64,000 bases of DNA from Oncomelania hupensis (GCA_036898135.1 CM072516.1:66749672-66813671), one strand, 5' to 3'. Counted from the stretch's first letter, positions 11,857 through 22,925 are shown. Notes: generated by a model from the sequence alone, not told the origin. Numbers and translations are program-made.

Positions 11857-14800
11857 CTTCAACAGACAAAGATTCTATGAGACAACAAAGTAAATGCAAA
11901 AACTACCAAACATTAGATTAACTCTTTCCCTGCCAGGCATGTTTCCACGTTTGTGCCAGACATTTCTCTGGCACCGGAAAGAAAGTTCAGTACCTTAGGC
12001 ATTTAAGCTACTGTTCTTTCAATAATAGTTGTTAAATAGACATATTTCATATCAAATTAAATGTAAAAGAGTGAAGAATAAGAAAAAAAACCACAAAAAT
12101 GTTAATTTGATTATGTTATTGAAATATGTGTTTTGAAAGCATGTTGATCTTTTTGAAATGATAAAATAAAATAAAAATATTTCTACATACCACAGTGATA
12201 AAAAAATCTGGAGGAATAATTCCAATCACTGAATCAGCTTCACACACCAGAAAGAAAATTTATTTAGGACAAAATACACTTTACAGTTTGAAATTATATT
12301 GATTATTAGCTGAGTTTGACACACTGTCGATTGTGCCCATCACAATGCTTAGTAAAATGCACAAAAAACACTCTAAAAACGAATCAATTTGAAGAAACCA
12401 CGCGCAAGTCGATCGAGAACGAAAGTACAAAGAGTTATCTCTCTTTGGTTAAAATAAAACTTGGATTGGACTGCGCAAAAAAACGGAACGAAACGGAATA
12501 CTGAAATCGACGATACATCGTCGATTGGCACAAACATGGCGGCTCAGATCGACGATATATCGTCGATTGGCAGGGAAAGAGTTAAGACAGAGACAATACA
12601 ATCAATACAATGTAGAGCTCTTTTGTACTGAATTCTGTAGAGCATGTTCTTTCCATGATTCATTCAGTGTTATACTTGTAGTCAAACCACAAAAACACAA
12701 CAAGACTGCTGAACTTCCCAATAATATTGTACAGCCGTTATTAGTTACCTTTATTAGTTGTTCCATCATAGGGGACACATACTGGAGTGCTTATTGACAA
12801 AAACTATTGTCGGCATTTTGCATCGGTTACTTATTCATCACATGAACTTGAAGCAGTACTGCTATTTAACAAACTTTAGATAGAAATGTACATTCGTAAC
12901 ATTGTTACTGTAGAATACAGCAATATAATTTTAACTAAAATATAACATTTTAGAAATTCACACTTGGAATCTTTGCAGTTTTATGTAACACTACAGTAAC
13001 TGTTTTAGACAAAGCCTTTCTAGTTTTAGACAAAACATTCTAGAAATTCAAACTTTGAAGCTTCACAGAGCTACGTAACAGTAACATTCATGAACCTGAA
13101 ACTACAGATTGTAACTAAACTTACCTTGTAATAACAAGGGTGTGCAAAATTTGAAAATAAGCGTGAAATGTGCACACAACTCGTAATAATAAATAAAATA
13201 CCTGCTTGTCCTGGTTGGGGCCTCTAGGTACACCCTTAGGCAGCTCTTGCAGCTGCCCTCTGTCAGAGAGAAAGCAGAGAATGGTTGCAACAGCGCAGCT
13301 CATCATAATGATCAGGTTGATGAGGAAAACAATGTGCAGGCACTTGTCTCGACCCGACACTCGTGGCATTCGCCAGTGGTGAAACTGTGGAAAAAACAAG
13401 TAAACACATCAATTTAGTAAACTTACTATGTTTAAAGCATAAAACTGACTACACTAAAACACATCAGGAACTGTGCTAGCACTTTCAGACGTTCATGGAG
13501 TGTATAATGAATGCACCCTCCGATTCCATCTGTAACTTTGCTGGGATAAGTGTAATCTACAGATCGCATTGTGCTCATTCATTTATCTTGTAAAGTTCTG
13601 ACATCAGAATTCTATGTCACTGCAAAGAAAAAATGGACCCTGTGTTGAGTGGATTTGTCAAAAGGTTGTTTTGCAGTGATGTTTGTTGGACCTTCACTTG
13701 CATCATGGGTAATTTATTGGTTACCATCTGCATTTGCCATCATCTATTATTTTCTAATCATGTGAGAATGCAGCAAGATAAAAATAACCAAAAACACATG
13801 GAATGAGTGGAATCTAAGTCTCAGTAAGCATTAGTAAGAGGTTTTTAGTGTTTATTTTCCTGATGTTAAAATTATTCTCAAACATCAGCAACTTCTCTTT
13901 GTGCTACTAATGTTCTTACCTTGAAGCGTTTATGTCTCACATACTGGAAATGACATAGCTCACACTTTGGCGGTCTCTTTGTCTTCCTAGTTGAGATTTC
14001 AATCCATTTCTGAAAACAAGCAGTACAACAATTAGAAAATTGCATACCTACCCATGAGTGTTTAAGGCATTACTGTGAAAATTAATGTATAATTATCATC
14101 TTACTTCACAAAAGGGTAGGCAGTGACTGTTGACATTACATAGAAAGTGTTAGTCATTCCTCTTTGTTGTCTAGCTTTTGTGAAAAGTTAACCAAATTTT
14201 CTGAGCAGAGAATTGATCAAGATAGGTTTAACATTCAGTCTAAAAATGTTCAATGATCTTCTTCTTTATTTGGCAGTTGTCAAAACATGTATGATATTAT
14301 TGAATTTTTTTAGCAAGTAATTGAAAGTTCACACAATTTCAATCAACATCTAAAGTCTTACAACCTGTAAATGGTTGCAAATAATAATCTGAAAATCTGA
14401 TATTGTTCTCTTAACGACATCGTTACAATGTACAGTTTTAAAAAACTCCTCACTTAAATACCTCAAAGCAGAACACTAACCAAGAGACAGATATAGTGCA
14501 CAAACATCATAGTGCCAGAACAGCGGCAAGGGGAAAATAAGAAATCCTCCTTATCCCCTGGCAACTGGCAAATGCGGCAGACTGGCAACAAGTCTGTCCC
14601 TGTATCCGAATCTGTGGATCTGAACTTCTTGTGCGCTAGCGGAGTGGACATAGCACTGTTCAGAGATCGCACACTTGACAGACAGCTGTGGATGTCAGAG
14701 CTGTAGTCTGGGGCAGCTTGATGCCCTGTCAGCAAGGGCAGGGGAGGCAACAAAGGCTCTGTCGGGGACTCGGGCAGTTGGGGCACAGTCAAAAATGGAG

Positions 14801-15169
14801 TCTCCATCTCTGAGATGTCTTGGATGGATACGAAACGATTGTCCAGCTGGGAGATGTTTAGCGGAGTAGACAGAAAGCCTGAAGGGTCACGGTAATTAGG
14901 GTCAATATGAGCCAGGAGAGGTGTATTTGGACGAGAGGTGTCTGGCGACTGTACACTCGAGTGCGGAGCCGATGCGCTGCATGTGGGTGACTGCTGCATC
15001 GACCGTGGCGCACATACTACCACTGCTGTGTCCTCATCAGAAAAGTCCATCTCCTGTGTTGGCTGTGAAACATCGGGACTCTCCAAAGGAGAGTAGCTAT
15101 CACAGCCTCTGTTGTCTGCATTTGATCCACGAGTGTCTCCACTCTCTCCAAAACCTTCCTCATTCATCT
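11638..15169 (-). CDS. MARCH-family (RING-CH) membrane E3 ubiquitin ligase, four coding exons
   Basis: Exons on the minus strand are 15,169-14,481, 14,009-13,920, 13,384-13,202 and 11,856-11,638, all joined at GT..AG in phase 0. The start is taken at 15,167, two bases after an acceptor, so a 5' non-coding exon is expected upstream. The product is about 392 residues. Residues 1-190 are Ser/Pro/Asp-rich and probably disordered. A C4HC3 RING-CH finger follows, with ligands C197, C200, C214, C216, H224, C227, C245 and C248. Two membrane segments lie near 272-299 and 327-350, with a short cytosolic tail. This is the MARCH layout: the finger recruits an E2 and ubiquitylates membrane proteins in endosomal or plasma membranes. 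The substrate is unknown. The spacing after the finger recalls MARCH1/8-like members and the tail also recalls MARCH4/9; the subfamily is undecided. Confidence 0.9.
11922..12581. mobile_element. TTAA-flanked MITE in MARCH intron 3
   Basis: TTAA sits at 11,918-11,921 and 12,582-12,585. The inner termini are a perfect inverted repeat: CTCTTTCCCTGCCA on the left and its complement on the right. Near the right end are two copies of a 20-bp palindrome-like motif (near 12,507 and 12,549); the second is a perfect palindrome. No transposase is encoded. TTAA duplication suggests a piggyBac-like source. It lies wholly within the intron between coding exons 3 and 4. Confidence 0.75.
13202..13384 (-). 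CDS. MARCH gene coding exon 3 (first membrane segment)
   Basis: A 183-nt exon (61 codons) with a CCACAG acceptor and a CAG|GTATTT donor. It begins FHHWRMP, continues through a hydrophobic run that includes HIVFLINLIIMMSC, and ends in a hydrophilic Pro/Gly-rich loop that should join the two membrane segments. Confidence 0.88.
13920..14009 (-). CDS. MARCH gene coding exon 2 (second half of RING-CH)
   Basis: A 90-nt exon (30 codons) between a TTTCAG acceptor and a GTAAGA donor. It starts KWIEIS and supplies the last zinc pair in the motif CELC (C245, C248). The conserved Trp of RING-CH domains (W231) is here. Exon length and phase keep the frame open across both junctions. Confidence 0.9.
14481..15169 (-). 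CDS. MARCH gene coding exon 1 (N-terminal region and first half of RING-CH)
   Basis: Encodes residues 1-229. The acceptor is TTTCAG directly before AGATG and the donor is GTTAGT at 14,480. The frame carries a long Ser/Pro-rich leader with acidic patches and then the first six zinc ligands, ending just after CLL. The intron splits the finger between its sixth and seventh ligands, so exon 1 alone could not fold the domain. Confidence 0.9.
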
Positions 15170-15367
15170 CTGAAACAAAAACAAATACCTATGTAACACA
15201 AATACCTAATACACATACAGTCACTTGTTAATGACTGAGAAATCTTTTCCAACTGGGAGAACTTGTTTGTATTTTAAGAGGTTTGATCTAAATAATAGGA
15301 AAAGCAGAATGTCAGTGGTATATTATATTGTTATCATAACAAAATGTTATCAGCATGTTGCTGTGTA
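15170..15367. other. Upstream of MARCH coding exon 1
   Basis: Pyrimidine-rich (on the minus strand) approach to the exon 1 acceptor. Probably an intron separating the start-codon exon from a 5' non-coding exon that was not located. Confidence 0.4.
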
Positions 15368-15710
15368 CTATCCTATCCTGTGACTTGAAGGTCGTTGGGG
15401 CACAACAGACGATCGTTTATTAACAAGCGTACTCCATCTTTCTCTGTCCTTAGCAACCATCATGGCTTAGTTCAGTGTCAAGCCAGTCCATTCTCGAATG
15501 TGTTCCTCCCACCTCTTTTTCTGTCTCCCTCTTCTTCTGCCTCCTTACACCATGCCTTGCAGGATGGTCTTTGCAGGGCCTGATGCTCTGGTGACGTAAC
15601 CATACCATTGGAGTTTCCGTTTCTTCACCGCTGTGAGCATGTCATCATGTTGTCCAATGGCTTGTGTGATGGTCTGTCGGACTTCGTCATTGACAATGTG
15701 CCGAGTATAA
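15368..15710 (-). pseudogene. LINE 3' end (ORF2 C-terminus) with AGGAT tail, diverged copy
   Basis: The minus-strand frame carries the motif WYGYVTRASG and flanking residues matching the C-terminal domain of the copies at 16,560 and 48,857. It is broken by a stop shortly after and by small indels. The left end is a short CCTAT tract, the complement of the family's AGGAT tail. The copy is 5'-truncated. Confidence 0.82.
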
Positions 15711-16523
15711 GATTTTTGATTTGCTGTGAACATGTTTGTAGTTATGATTAACATGACTTGTGTGCATGCCCGCCTGGCCCGAATATTGTTGTATACCAGT
15801 AAAACGCTGTGTTTATGAACATACACTTTGTTAATCTGATGTAATGAGATTTTACAATTAGAGAATTCCCTTTTTTCATGCTCACACAACAAGTCACAGT
15901 GACTTAGCTGACTCCTCTTTCCCCACCCACTCCATCCTAACATGCTATGTAGCACAGCTGAAACAATTTACAGGCAGTAAATTGCAATGGCACCTAACTG
16001 AAACAGCAGGGTGTGACAAATCTCTCTTTCTACATAGATAAATGATAATAATAACAGATGGCAGCCCAAAACGCTAAAAATATAATGCTGAACAGAAAAC
16101 TTTGATGTGGATAAATCTGGAATCCAAAATCTGAACTTGTTAACAACATTATTGTAAACACCTAATACATTTCCATCTGTTAGACAAAGCAGCAAAGGAA
16201 TAAATGCACTAATTGTGCTGCTGAACCCAAGAAGAATGCATTTAATTTGTACACAGACAGGTAGACAGACAAATATGATGAAATCATGTGTTACTGTTAT
16301 GCACCATTTGCATGGCACAGTGGTAAAAAAGCAGTAGATGCACAAGTTCTTAAAGTTGCCCACTTTCACCAATTCAGACAAATCCTTTTAACATTCACAG
16401 TGAGTGTTGACCACTGAAAAAATAAGCTCATAACAAACAAACAACAACAACAAAACTGTTTCAAAAATATAGTGTTTATAATTATATACATCAATAAATT
16501 ACATTTATGTGTCTGTTAATAGC
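15711..16523. other. Spacer, no gene recognised
   Basis: AT-rich. A short motif around 16,372-16,405 recurs near 41,948-41,970 and, inverted, near 55,330-55,350, so part of this stretch belongs to an unnamed dispersed repeat. Confidence 0.4.
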
Positions 16524-16559
16524 CTAAAGAATAATAATCTGTCCTAGAAATCAATTTGA

Positions 16560-17132
16560 CAACACTGCAATCCAGGACCACACAAACAATTGCGACCCTG
16601 GCAAGGTTGAAGCCCATTTGGAAAGACAGGACCATAAGTCTACATTCTAAAGGTAAGACTGCTGCGCTCCCTTGTTATTTCCATCTTCCTATACCCTTGC
16701 GAAATATGGACCCTCACAGCAGATCTACAACAAAGACTACAAAGCATGGAGATGAGGTGCTACAGAAAACTTCTGGGCATTTCCTATACCCAGCACATCA
16801 CCAACGACAAAGTCCGACAGACCATAACACAAGCCATTGGATAACACGATGACCTGCTCACAGTGGTGAAGAAACGGAAACTCCAATGGAATGGCCATGT
16901 TACCAGATCATCAGGCCTTGCAAAGACCATCTGCAAGGCACAGTGCAAGGAGGGAGAAGAAGAGGAAAACTGAAAGAGGTGGGAGGACAACATTCGAGAA
17001 TGGACTGGTTTGACACTGAGCGAAGCCATCAGGGTTGCTGAGGACAGAGAAAGATGAAGTGGGCTGGTTAAACGATCGTCTGTGGTGCCCCTACGACCTC
17101 AGAGCTACGGGATAGGATAGGACAGGATAGTA
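16560..17132 (+). pseudogene. LINE 3' end (ORF2 C-terminus) with AGGAT tail, copy 2
   Basis: The plus strand encodes broken pieces of the C-terminal part of a LINE polyprotein (ARLKPIWKDRTISLHSK near 16,600, then the region matching 48,867-49,244), with frameshifts and in-frame stops. It ends in GGATA repeats. TTAATAGC occurs at 16,516-16,523 and 17,133-17,140 and may be the target duplication, although the first 36 bases after it match a separate repeat at 18,990. Confidence 0.8.
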
Positions 17133-17286
17133 TTAATAGCTTGGATCTGTGGCTAAAAATAGCACCACCGTGACTTGTGTATAGCCCATCATGGTGCTGT
17201 TTCTATGTCGTAACATTATGAAACTTTCTAAAACTCAAAGAACCACCCATTCGATTGGGCCACTTATTTATATCGTTATAAAATGT

Positions 17287-17324
17287 CCTATCCTATCCTA
17301 TCCTGTCCCGTAACCCGAAGGTCG
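17287..17324 (-). mobile_element. Ultra-short LINE 3' end (38 bp) with 8-bp TSD
   Basis: Only the last bases of the AGGAT-tailed LINE are present: the tail plus the sequence that precedes it in the copy at 48,857. TAAAATGT flanks it exactly (17,279-17,286 and 17,325-17,332). It is a severely 5'-truncated insertion. Confidence 0.75.
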
Positions 17325-17784
17325 TAAAATGTATGTAAGTAAAAACAATGTCTTTTTTTTTTTAAATTTAAGATCCTGCTTATTACAATGAACATTGCAA
17401 TGAACTATGAAGTGAGCCAGCCTTGTACAGCTGGCTGCCTTGTTCACAAAACAGAAATAGAAAACTTATACTTTAGATTTGGGGTTGAACAACAAAATGC
17501 ACACTACATAGTACAAATATATATATCAATCTTTATAGTACAACATAATGTGAATTTCATGGTAAACTAATTATAGGGGAGAGGAGAGAGGGCAGGGGGA
17601 GGAGAGGGTGGGAAAGGAAGGTGGGTGCATGGGAATGATGGGGTTGTGGTGGGAGGAGGGGGGGGAACACTTTGAGTTCTAAGTGGGAAACTCTCACTTC
17701 ACTTTCACTTTTATCTTCAGAGAATAGATCAATACAAACAGTTGGCTGTCCAACAACAAAATCAAAATCTGAAGTTATATTTAC

Positions 17785-17841
17785 CTTATTCTTCCACCCC
17801 TTGGGGTCATGAGCAATCTTGCCACTGTAGATTGTTCTAAC
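17785..17841 (-). CDS. Candidate isolated coding exon (19 codons), gene unknown
   Basis: On the minus strand a TTTATAG acceptor precedes 57 nt and a GTAAAT donor follows. The phase-0 frame reads VRTIYSGKIAHDPKGWKN plus a final Lys, which looks protein-like, but I do not recognise the family. It cannot splice in frame directly onto MARCH coding exon 1, because every phase meets a stop. It would therefore be a 5' non-coding exon of that gene, an exon of another minus-strand gene, or chance. Confidence 0.25.
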
Positions 17842-17921
17842 CTATAAAGGGAAAAGTGAAAGCCCCAGTTGAAAACCTGTCTTGCCTTTGTAGGCATGAC
17901 AGATTCACTGCGGCAACAGTA

Positions 17922-18495
17922 CCCCCGTTGGAGTGCCGGGGGTTTCAGTATAAATAGTATCCCCACTTTATGGAAATTGAGTGCTTTAAATTCCCACTGT
18001 TGCTATCTTCCTCATTTACTCTTTCCCATTCCTGCTCTGTCCTATCACTCTGCTATACTATCTTCTTCTTCGCTAGATCAATGACCTACCTTTTTTCTTG
18101 AAAACTCTTCCTGGACAAGACTCCTTGTTTGTGTATGAGGTCTGTTGGATCAGCTTGGGAGTGTTGGACGCTTTCTGCTGGGTGGTCACTAGGGCTTCCT
18201 ATGATGTTAGTATTTAGCAATGTAGGCATTTTATATGGATGTGTTTTGTTGATAATTTATAATGATGTTTGTATTCTATTTTGTTTTTGTAACCGGGGGT
18301 TCGCGTAGTTGAGGTAAACCCTCAGCCGTCCCCTGCGTGGGATGTCTTTATTGTAAAGTGACTGGCCGGTGGAGGGCATTCAATTTTCCCACTAGGGTTG
18401 TTTCAGCAGATCTTTTATGCAGATCGGGGGTTGTCCGGTCCTGATTTGGCTCGGAAGAGTCCGCTGGACCTAAAGAAACAATAAATCAATCAAAC
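17922..18495 (+). mobile_element. Family A retroposon, full-length copy in plus orientation
   Basis: Begins with the family's fixed 5' end (CCCCCGTTGG), has a TATA-like motif about 30 bp in, and ends in an (AATC)n-type tail. The different tail repeat from the GTTAG copies shows that tail sequence varies within the family. No clear target duplication was found. Confidence 0.85.
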
Positions 18496-19363
18496 CTTAT
18501 TCTTCATCTGCTTATTCTCAGCAACACTATAAGTAAAACTCTGGTGGTTGAAGAAGAGATCTACAAGTTAATTTCCACAGCTTATATACCCTTTGTAATT
18601 TATCATTTCCGTAAGGTTATATCACCTCTAATAAATGAGGCCACAACAAATCATAGCATGGTTGTTAAGCTAGATATAAAACATTTGAGCCCCAACAAAC
18701 TAAGTGTTTCTTATCAGTATTACTTGAGGTCATGTTATAGATTTGATTAAAACATCTGTGGCCAAGATACTGGTATGCACAATGAACAGATGAATAACTT
18801 GACAGTCACACTTCAATGTGAATTAAAAAAAAGAAAATAAGGCTATTTTGTGCCACCAAATAACCTGACCCAAAATATATGAGCCTACAAGCATGAATTT
18901 AGACCTTAATTCATGCTTCATTAGTAACACCACACTGGTTTCTTTGTGCAAACCAAGCATTTGTGCACTTTCGTTTTTCTAACAATGAATTATGAAGAAT
19001 AATTATCTGTCCTAGAAACCAAGTTGACAACACTGCAATCATGTTATGTATTCCATGCATATAAAATTGTGATGCCTGTTGTACTGTAAACTATTTCAAA
19101 AGAAAATTAAATAGATTGAACCTCATGCGATATGTATTGTAAACCTAACTCCAAAAAAAGCAAACTGCCAATATAAAAATGATGGCTGGTGCAGTAAGTC
19201 TGTATAGAATCTATAGCTGATGCAGTAATAAAACTAATATGTATGCTGCAAACACAGTATTTACCGCAAAGAATGTAACCACTTGCTCAGTTACTGTATT
19301 GTTTTAGCATGTAAGTCTTAAGCACATGAAAAATTAATAATAAGATCCTGTAGTTTTGTGATA
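18496..19363. other. Spacer, no gene recognised
   Basis: No protein similarity. A 45-bp segment at about 18,990-19,035 matches 16,527-16,572. Confidence 0.4.
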
Positions 19364-20190
19364 CCGTGGAACCTCCGGTATCCGGCTCTCTGGTATATGA
19401 CTCCCTCCGTTATGTGACCTGAAAACTTCTGACGGATTCACTTCCAATATGACCTCTAGTATGCAACAACCTCGTTTATGCGACCAGCGACCGTGTCTTA
19501 AGCCCTTTATACGACCGTCTTAGGGCAATTTAAAAGAGATATCAGTTAATTTGCTGTCTGTACCTTTCGTTTTTTCTCTCAAGTTAGTGTACGCCTACTG
19601 TTGTCTGCTATTTCCGGTTTGCAAATAAGGGACATTACTCGCCTACACTGGCTGTCAAAATGGCGTCGCGCAAGAGGAACGTTTTGAGTTTCTTCTTCTT
19701 CTTCGTAGTACTGTGGATACCCCGGTGAGTTTGGCAGAGAGAATGAAAGTGATTGAAAGAAGTGAAAATGGGGAGAGTTGTTTGTCTATTGCAAGAAGTT
19801 TAGACGTTGGGAAGACCCAAATTCAGCTCATCATAAAGGATAAGGAATCTGTGAAACTACGATGGGAGAGTGGAGAAAGTGGCGAAAAGGGAAACATCGA
19901 AACTGAGAGCTTTTGCACTGACAGACTTGGATGAACGCATCTGGCAGTGGTTCGACTGTTTTCTATTTTTGAAGTTGTGAATAAAAGACAAAGCTAAAAA
20001 TGAAACATGTTTTACAGTTTCCTTTGTCAGAGAATACATGCTGGTGAGTGTGAAAATTATGACTACATACCCCTCTGAGCCTGACCCCCCTTACCCCCCA
20101 CCCCACCCCTTGTTTCCGGTATAAGACCACCTCTATTATAAGACCGTTTTTTCTCAGATTTTGGACGGTCGTATACCGGAGGTTCCACTG
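19364..20190 (+). mobile_element. Tigger/pogo-like DNA transposon remnant
   Basis: TA dinucleotides flank the element (19,362-19,363 and 20,191-20,192). The termini are inverted repeats of about 25 bp beginning CAGTGGAACCTCCGG (left end CCGTGGAACC). The inside holds the start of a Tc1/mariner-superfamily pogo-type transposase and then stops, so the element is non-autonomous. Confidence 0.85.
19660..19934 (+). pseudogene. Truncated pogo/Tigger transposase, CENP-B-type HTH only
   Basis: A frame starts MASRKRNVLS near 19,660 and, after an inserted (TTC)-rich segment of roughly 37 bp (about 19,690-19,727), resumes as SLAERMKVIERSENGES and then VGKTQIQLIIKDKE. This is the N-terminal helix-turn-helix of CENP-B/Tigger transposases. 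The DDE catalytic part is absent. The inserted segment also occurs at 3,096-3,126, so it is a small mobile or dispersed sequence that split the frame. Confidence 0.75.
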
Positions 20191-20192
20191 TA

Positions 20193-22404
20193 CCTGCAAC
20201 CACCAATGGATTGTATGATCATAATGTACCTTTCCATGTGCTTGTTTCCCTTTCTCGTATGGTTGTGTGTGCATGTGCCCAAGATAATAAGCTCGTCAAT
20301 ATTTCTGAATAAATTGTTAAAACCCATGTGCATTCATGATTATAAGTCGCTGCATGCTGCCGCTTTGCAGATCATAGAAGAACTTACTTGCAGACTTTGC
20401 GAGTGTTCTCTTGAACGCTTATGGTCTACCATTCGTTCAACTATATAATATGTTGTGCTCTTCTTTTTTTAAAAGAGATAATTTTTTTCCTTCTAGATTT
20501 ATTGCTGATTGTTCCATTTCAAAACCAACCACCTTCCCCCCACAATTTCACTCTTCACAAAGATAAAGGCAGTAGTCTCAAGAAGAAGAAGAGTTCTTGG
20601 AAAGAAGAATACGGTACACCTTCCTGAGCCACTGCATGGCTGTTGCCCAACTGTGCAGTTCTGCTCTTTCTCAGTTTCAGCAGGTTTTGCAACTTTAGAA
20701 CCCCTAAAAAAAGTGGTTCAATCTAAGCAGCCTTAGTTAGAACCCCTAAAAAAGTGGTTCAATCTAAGCAGCCTTAGGTTAAAAAGTCGGGATCGGAGCA
20801 GTATTATGAATTGTGTCAAATTAACTAGGCTAAATGAATAACTTATATTTAGCCACATATATTTTAATAAGGAATTAGCACACTCAACTTGTTTAAGCTT
20901 TCAAGATTTTTATTTCTATTTGTCTTGTCTAGGTTTACATGTATAGATATGAATATATACCAAATCATTTGAGGGCAGGTGTTGATAAACCTGGCTCCAA
21001 CACACACTGGGGGAAAAGCCAGACAACAAAAATGGGTCACCAATCAACAGTGACAGACTCGGAGATAGTTGGTATACGCCCACTCTAAAGTCTCTTCTTA
21101 CTTTCCATATCACTTTAAATAATTTAAATAGGTAGTACTAGTAGTGCATGATATTGAAAGTTACAAAGATGAAAGAAGAGACTTTAAAACCGAGCCTACA
21201 GAAAGTACAGGTGTTCTGGGTCACATTGGCATTATTTCAACATTCATGCAAGCTGCTATAATATATATAATAACTATGTTATGTATACTTGTTCTGGTGA
21301 AAATGGCTCTGAATTATTCAAGTGTAATGAGTGGTCATTGCAGCTTTGACATCTCCAGTCATGTCAACAAAGTAGGCCTATACGAGATGGCGAAATGGGT
21401 AAGACCGAAAAGAAAAAGATGCTCGCAAAACGAGGGGCTAGGAGTGAAAGGAAATTTTAAAACCGTTTTAATTGTTCTTGGGTTATGAACAGGATACAAA
21501 GTAACAGTGCACTGGTTTTAACAAACGATATTTATTGTTTTGAAACTCGGTCAGAACACACTGTATGTATGTTTGGTGCTCTCTTGCCTTGTGAGGATAG
21601 CTACGCACAAAATGGAGGCTTTAGCCAGCAGATAGTAAGGTATGGAATGCAAAGCAGTGTGCGTAGCGACATAGGCTAGCGACATAGGCTATTGGCAAGC
21701 AATCGATGAAGGCACACAGGTTAAAGACCAGGGAGTCAAGATAATTGTTTATTTAGAATTGTATCATATATATTATAATAATGTCAACGGTTATCAAAAA
21801 TTTGGAACAACAACCATCCAAGCGCAAGTATTCTGCAGTCAATCGCATATTAGCATCTTTACTGTAGTGTAAAATATAATAATGATAATAAACGATCGGC
21901 AGCTTTTGCACACGTCCTTACCCGACTGATTTTTTGCATACGATGTGGCTCCTCTCGACTGAACTGTGGTTTTTATCCTAGGCCTAGGTTACAGCTGACG
22001 GCCGTCCACTCGATCCAGACAGGTTTGTTGTTTTGTTGGTGTCACGTGATCTCAAATGTTTACGAATGTGGTCATGTGACTACTACGTGCTCGTGGATGC
22101 TCGTCGAATGAACACACGAGAAAATGTACCTTGTGCCACGTTCTTGATGATGGAAAATGGCTAGAGAATTATACATAATAAAGAAACACATTTTCTATTT
22201 TAAAATTACACAGACAGAATTTACTTCTTGATTTGTTGTGATTTATCTAGAATCAAAGAGAGATAACTCCATTATAGCAGTGCTTTTCCTATGTCAAGGT
22301 CATTGTGGGCCTTTGCAATTCTCGATTTTGTTTTCTGTACTCTGATAGTTGCTTTAGATTTTCATTTGTGTGTGTGTTTGTGCGTGTGTGTGTGTTGGTG
22401 GGCA
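20193..22404. other. Spacer with local CpG-richer patch, no gene recognised
   Basis: A 41-bp sequence is duplicated in tandem at about 20,696-20,778. The part around 21,960-22,130 is richer in CG dinucleotides and E-box-like CACGTG than its surroundings and might be regulatory. The frame at 21,144-21,488 shows no family resemblance. Confidence 0.35.
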
Positions 22405-22696
22405 TGTAGAAGCGACGTTCTGATGACACACACATGAAACTCCACATGGTTTCTTCTGACTGTTTTGGAAGGCCGTGCGATTTTGACGTCAAAATAGTGC
22501 TCCGTTCAGTTAGAGCTGTTTTAGCATTATGGTTAGGTTAAGGGTTAGGGTTAGGGGCTTAGGGTTGGAGTTAGGTTAGGGTTAGGGATAGCTTTAAAAA
22601 ATTGGAAATGTCAAAATAATGTCAAAGAAATGGAAAGTGTGTCAAAATAATCCCTGTTTTTTCACAATGTTCAGTCATCAGAACGTCGTTTCTACA
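22405..22696. repeat. Fold-back element with TTAGGG-like core
   Basis: Inverted copies of about 23 bp (22,405-22,428 and 22,673-22,696, core CGACGTTCTGATGAC) enclose TTTTGACGTCA and a degenerate TTAGGG-type tract at 22,530-22,590. A related tract with the same TTTTGACGTCA lead-in occurs at 50,165-50,255, so this is a dispersed family and not a chromosome end. Confidence 0.65.
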
Positions 22697-22766
22697 CAAA
22701 TGTGTGTGTACGTGTGTGTGTGTACTATGCATCTATGGGCGTGTGCGTACGTGATGCGTTTTTATT

Positions 22767-22925
22767 TATTTTATCATTCTTATATTGCGCTTTTTCAGCT
22801 CAAGAGCTGCTCAAGGCGCTCGTCAATACAGAATCTCACTCAAGCCGCCCGAGGCGCGCACTTGCTGTCTTGGGCGCACAATGTGGCGCTCAGACGTCTA
22901 AGCACAATCCGGAGAGGGGGATGAA
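22767..22925 (-). mobile_element. SINE B, 3' portion
   Basis: Matches the 3' part of the tRNA-derived SINE seen in full at 26,901-27,342. It carries the motif for a GCGC-plus-TATA-type 3' end and the downstream conserved block. The tRNA-like head is missing. Confidence 0.75.

Noticed and set aside
18496..18526. A 31-nt minus-strand segment with AG and GT borders ending like the candidate exon at 17,785
   Set aside because: Its donor lies within the tail of a family A retroposon and two of its frames give nothing recognisable; likely coincidence.
21144..21488. 114-residue plus-strand frame with a hydrophobic segment
   Set aside because: No homology recognised, no supporting splice or promoter context, and length within chance for this composition.
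22530..22590. A chromosome end or telomere fusion
   Set aside because: The TTAGGG-like repeats are irregular, enclosed by inverted repeats and accompanied by a second similar block, so a dispersed element fits better.
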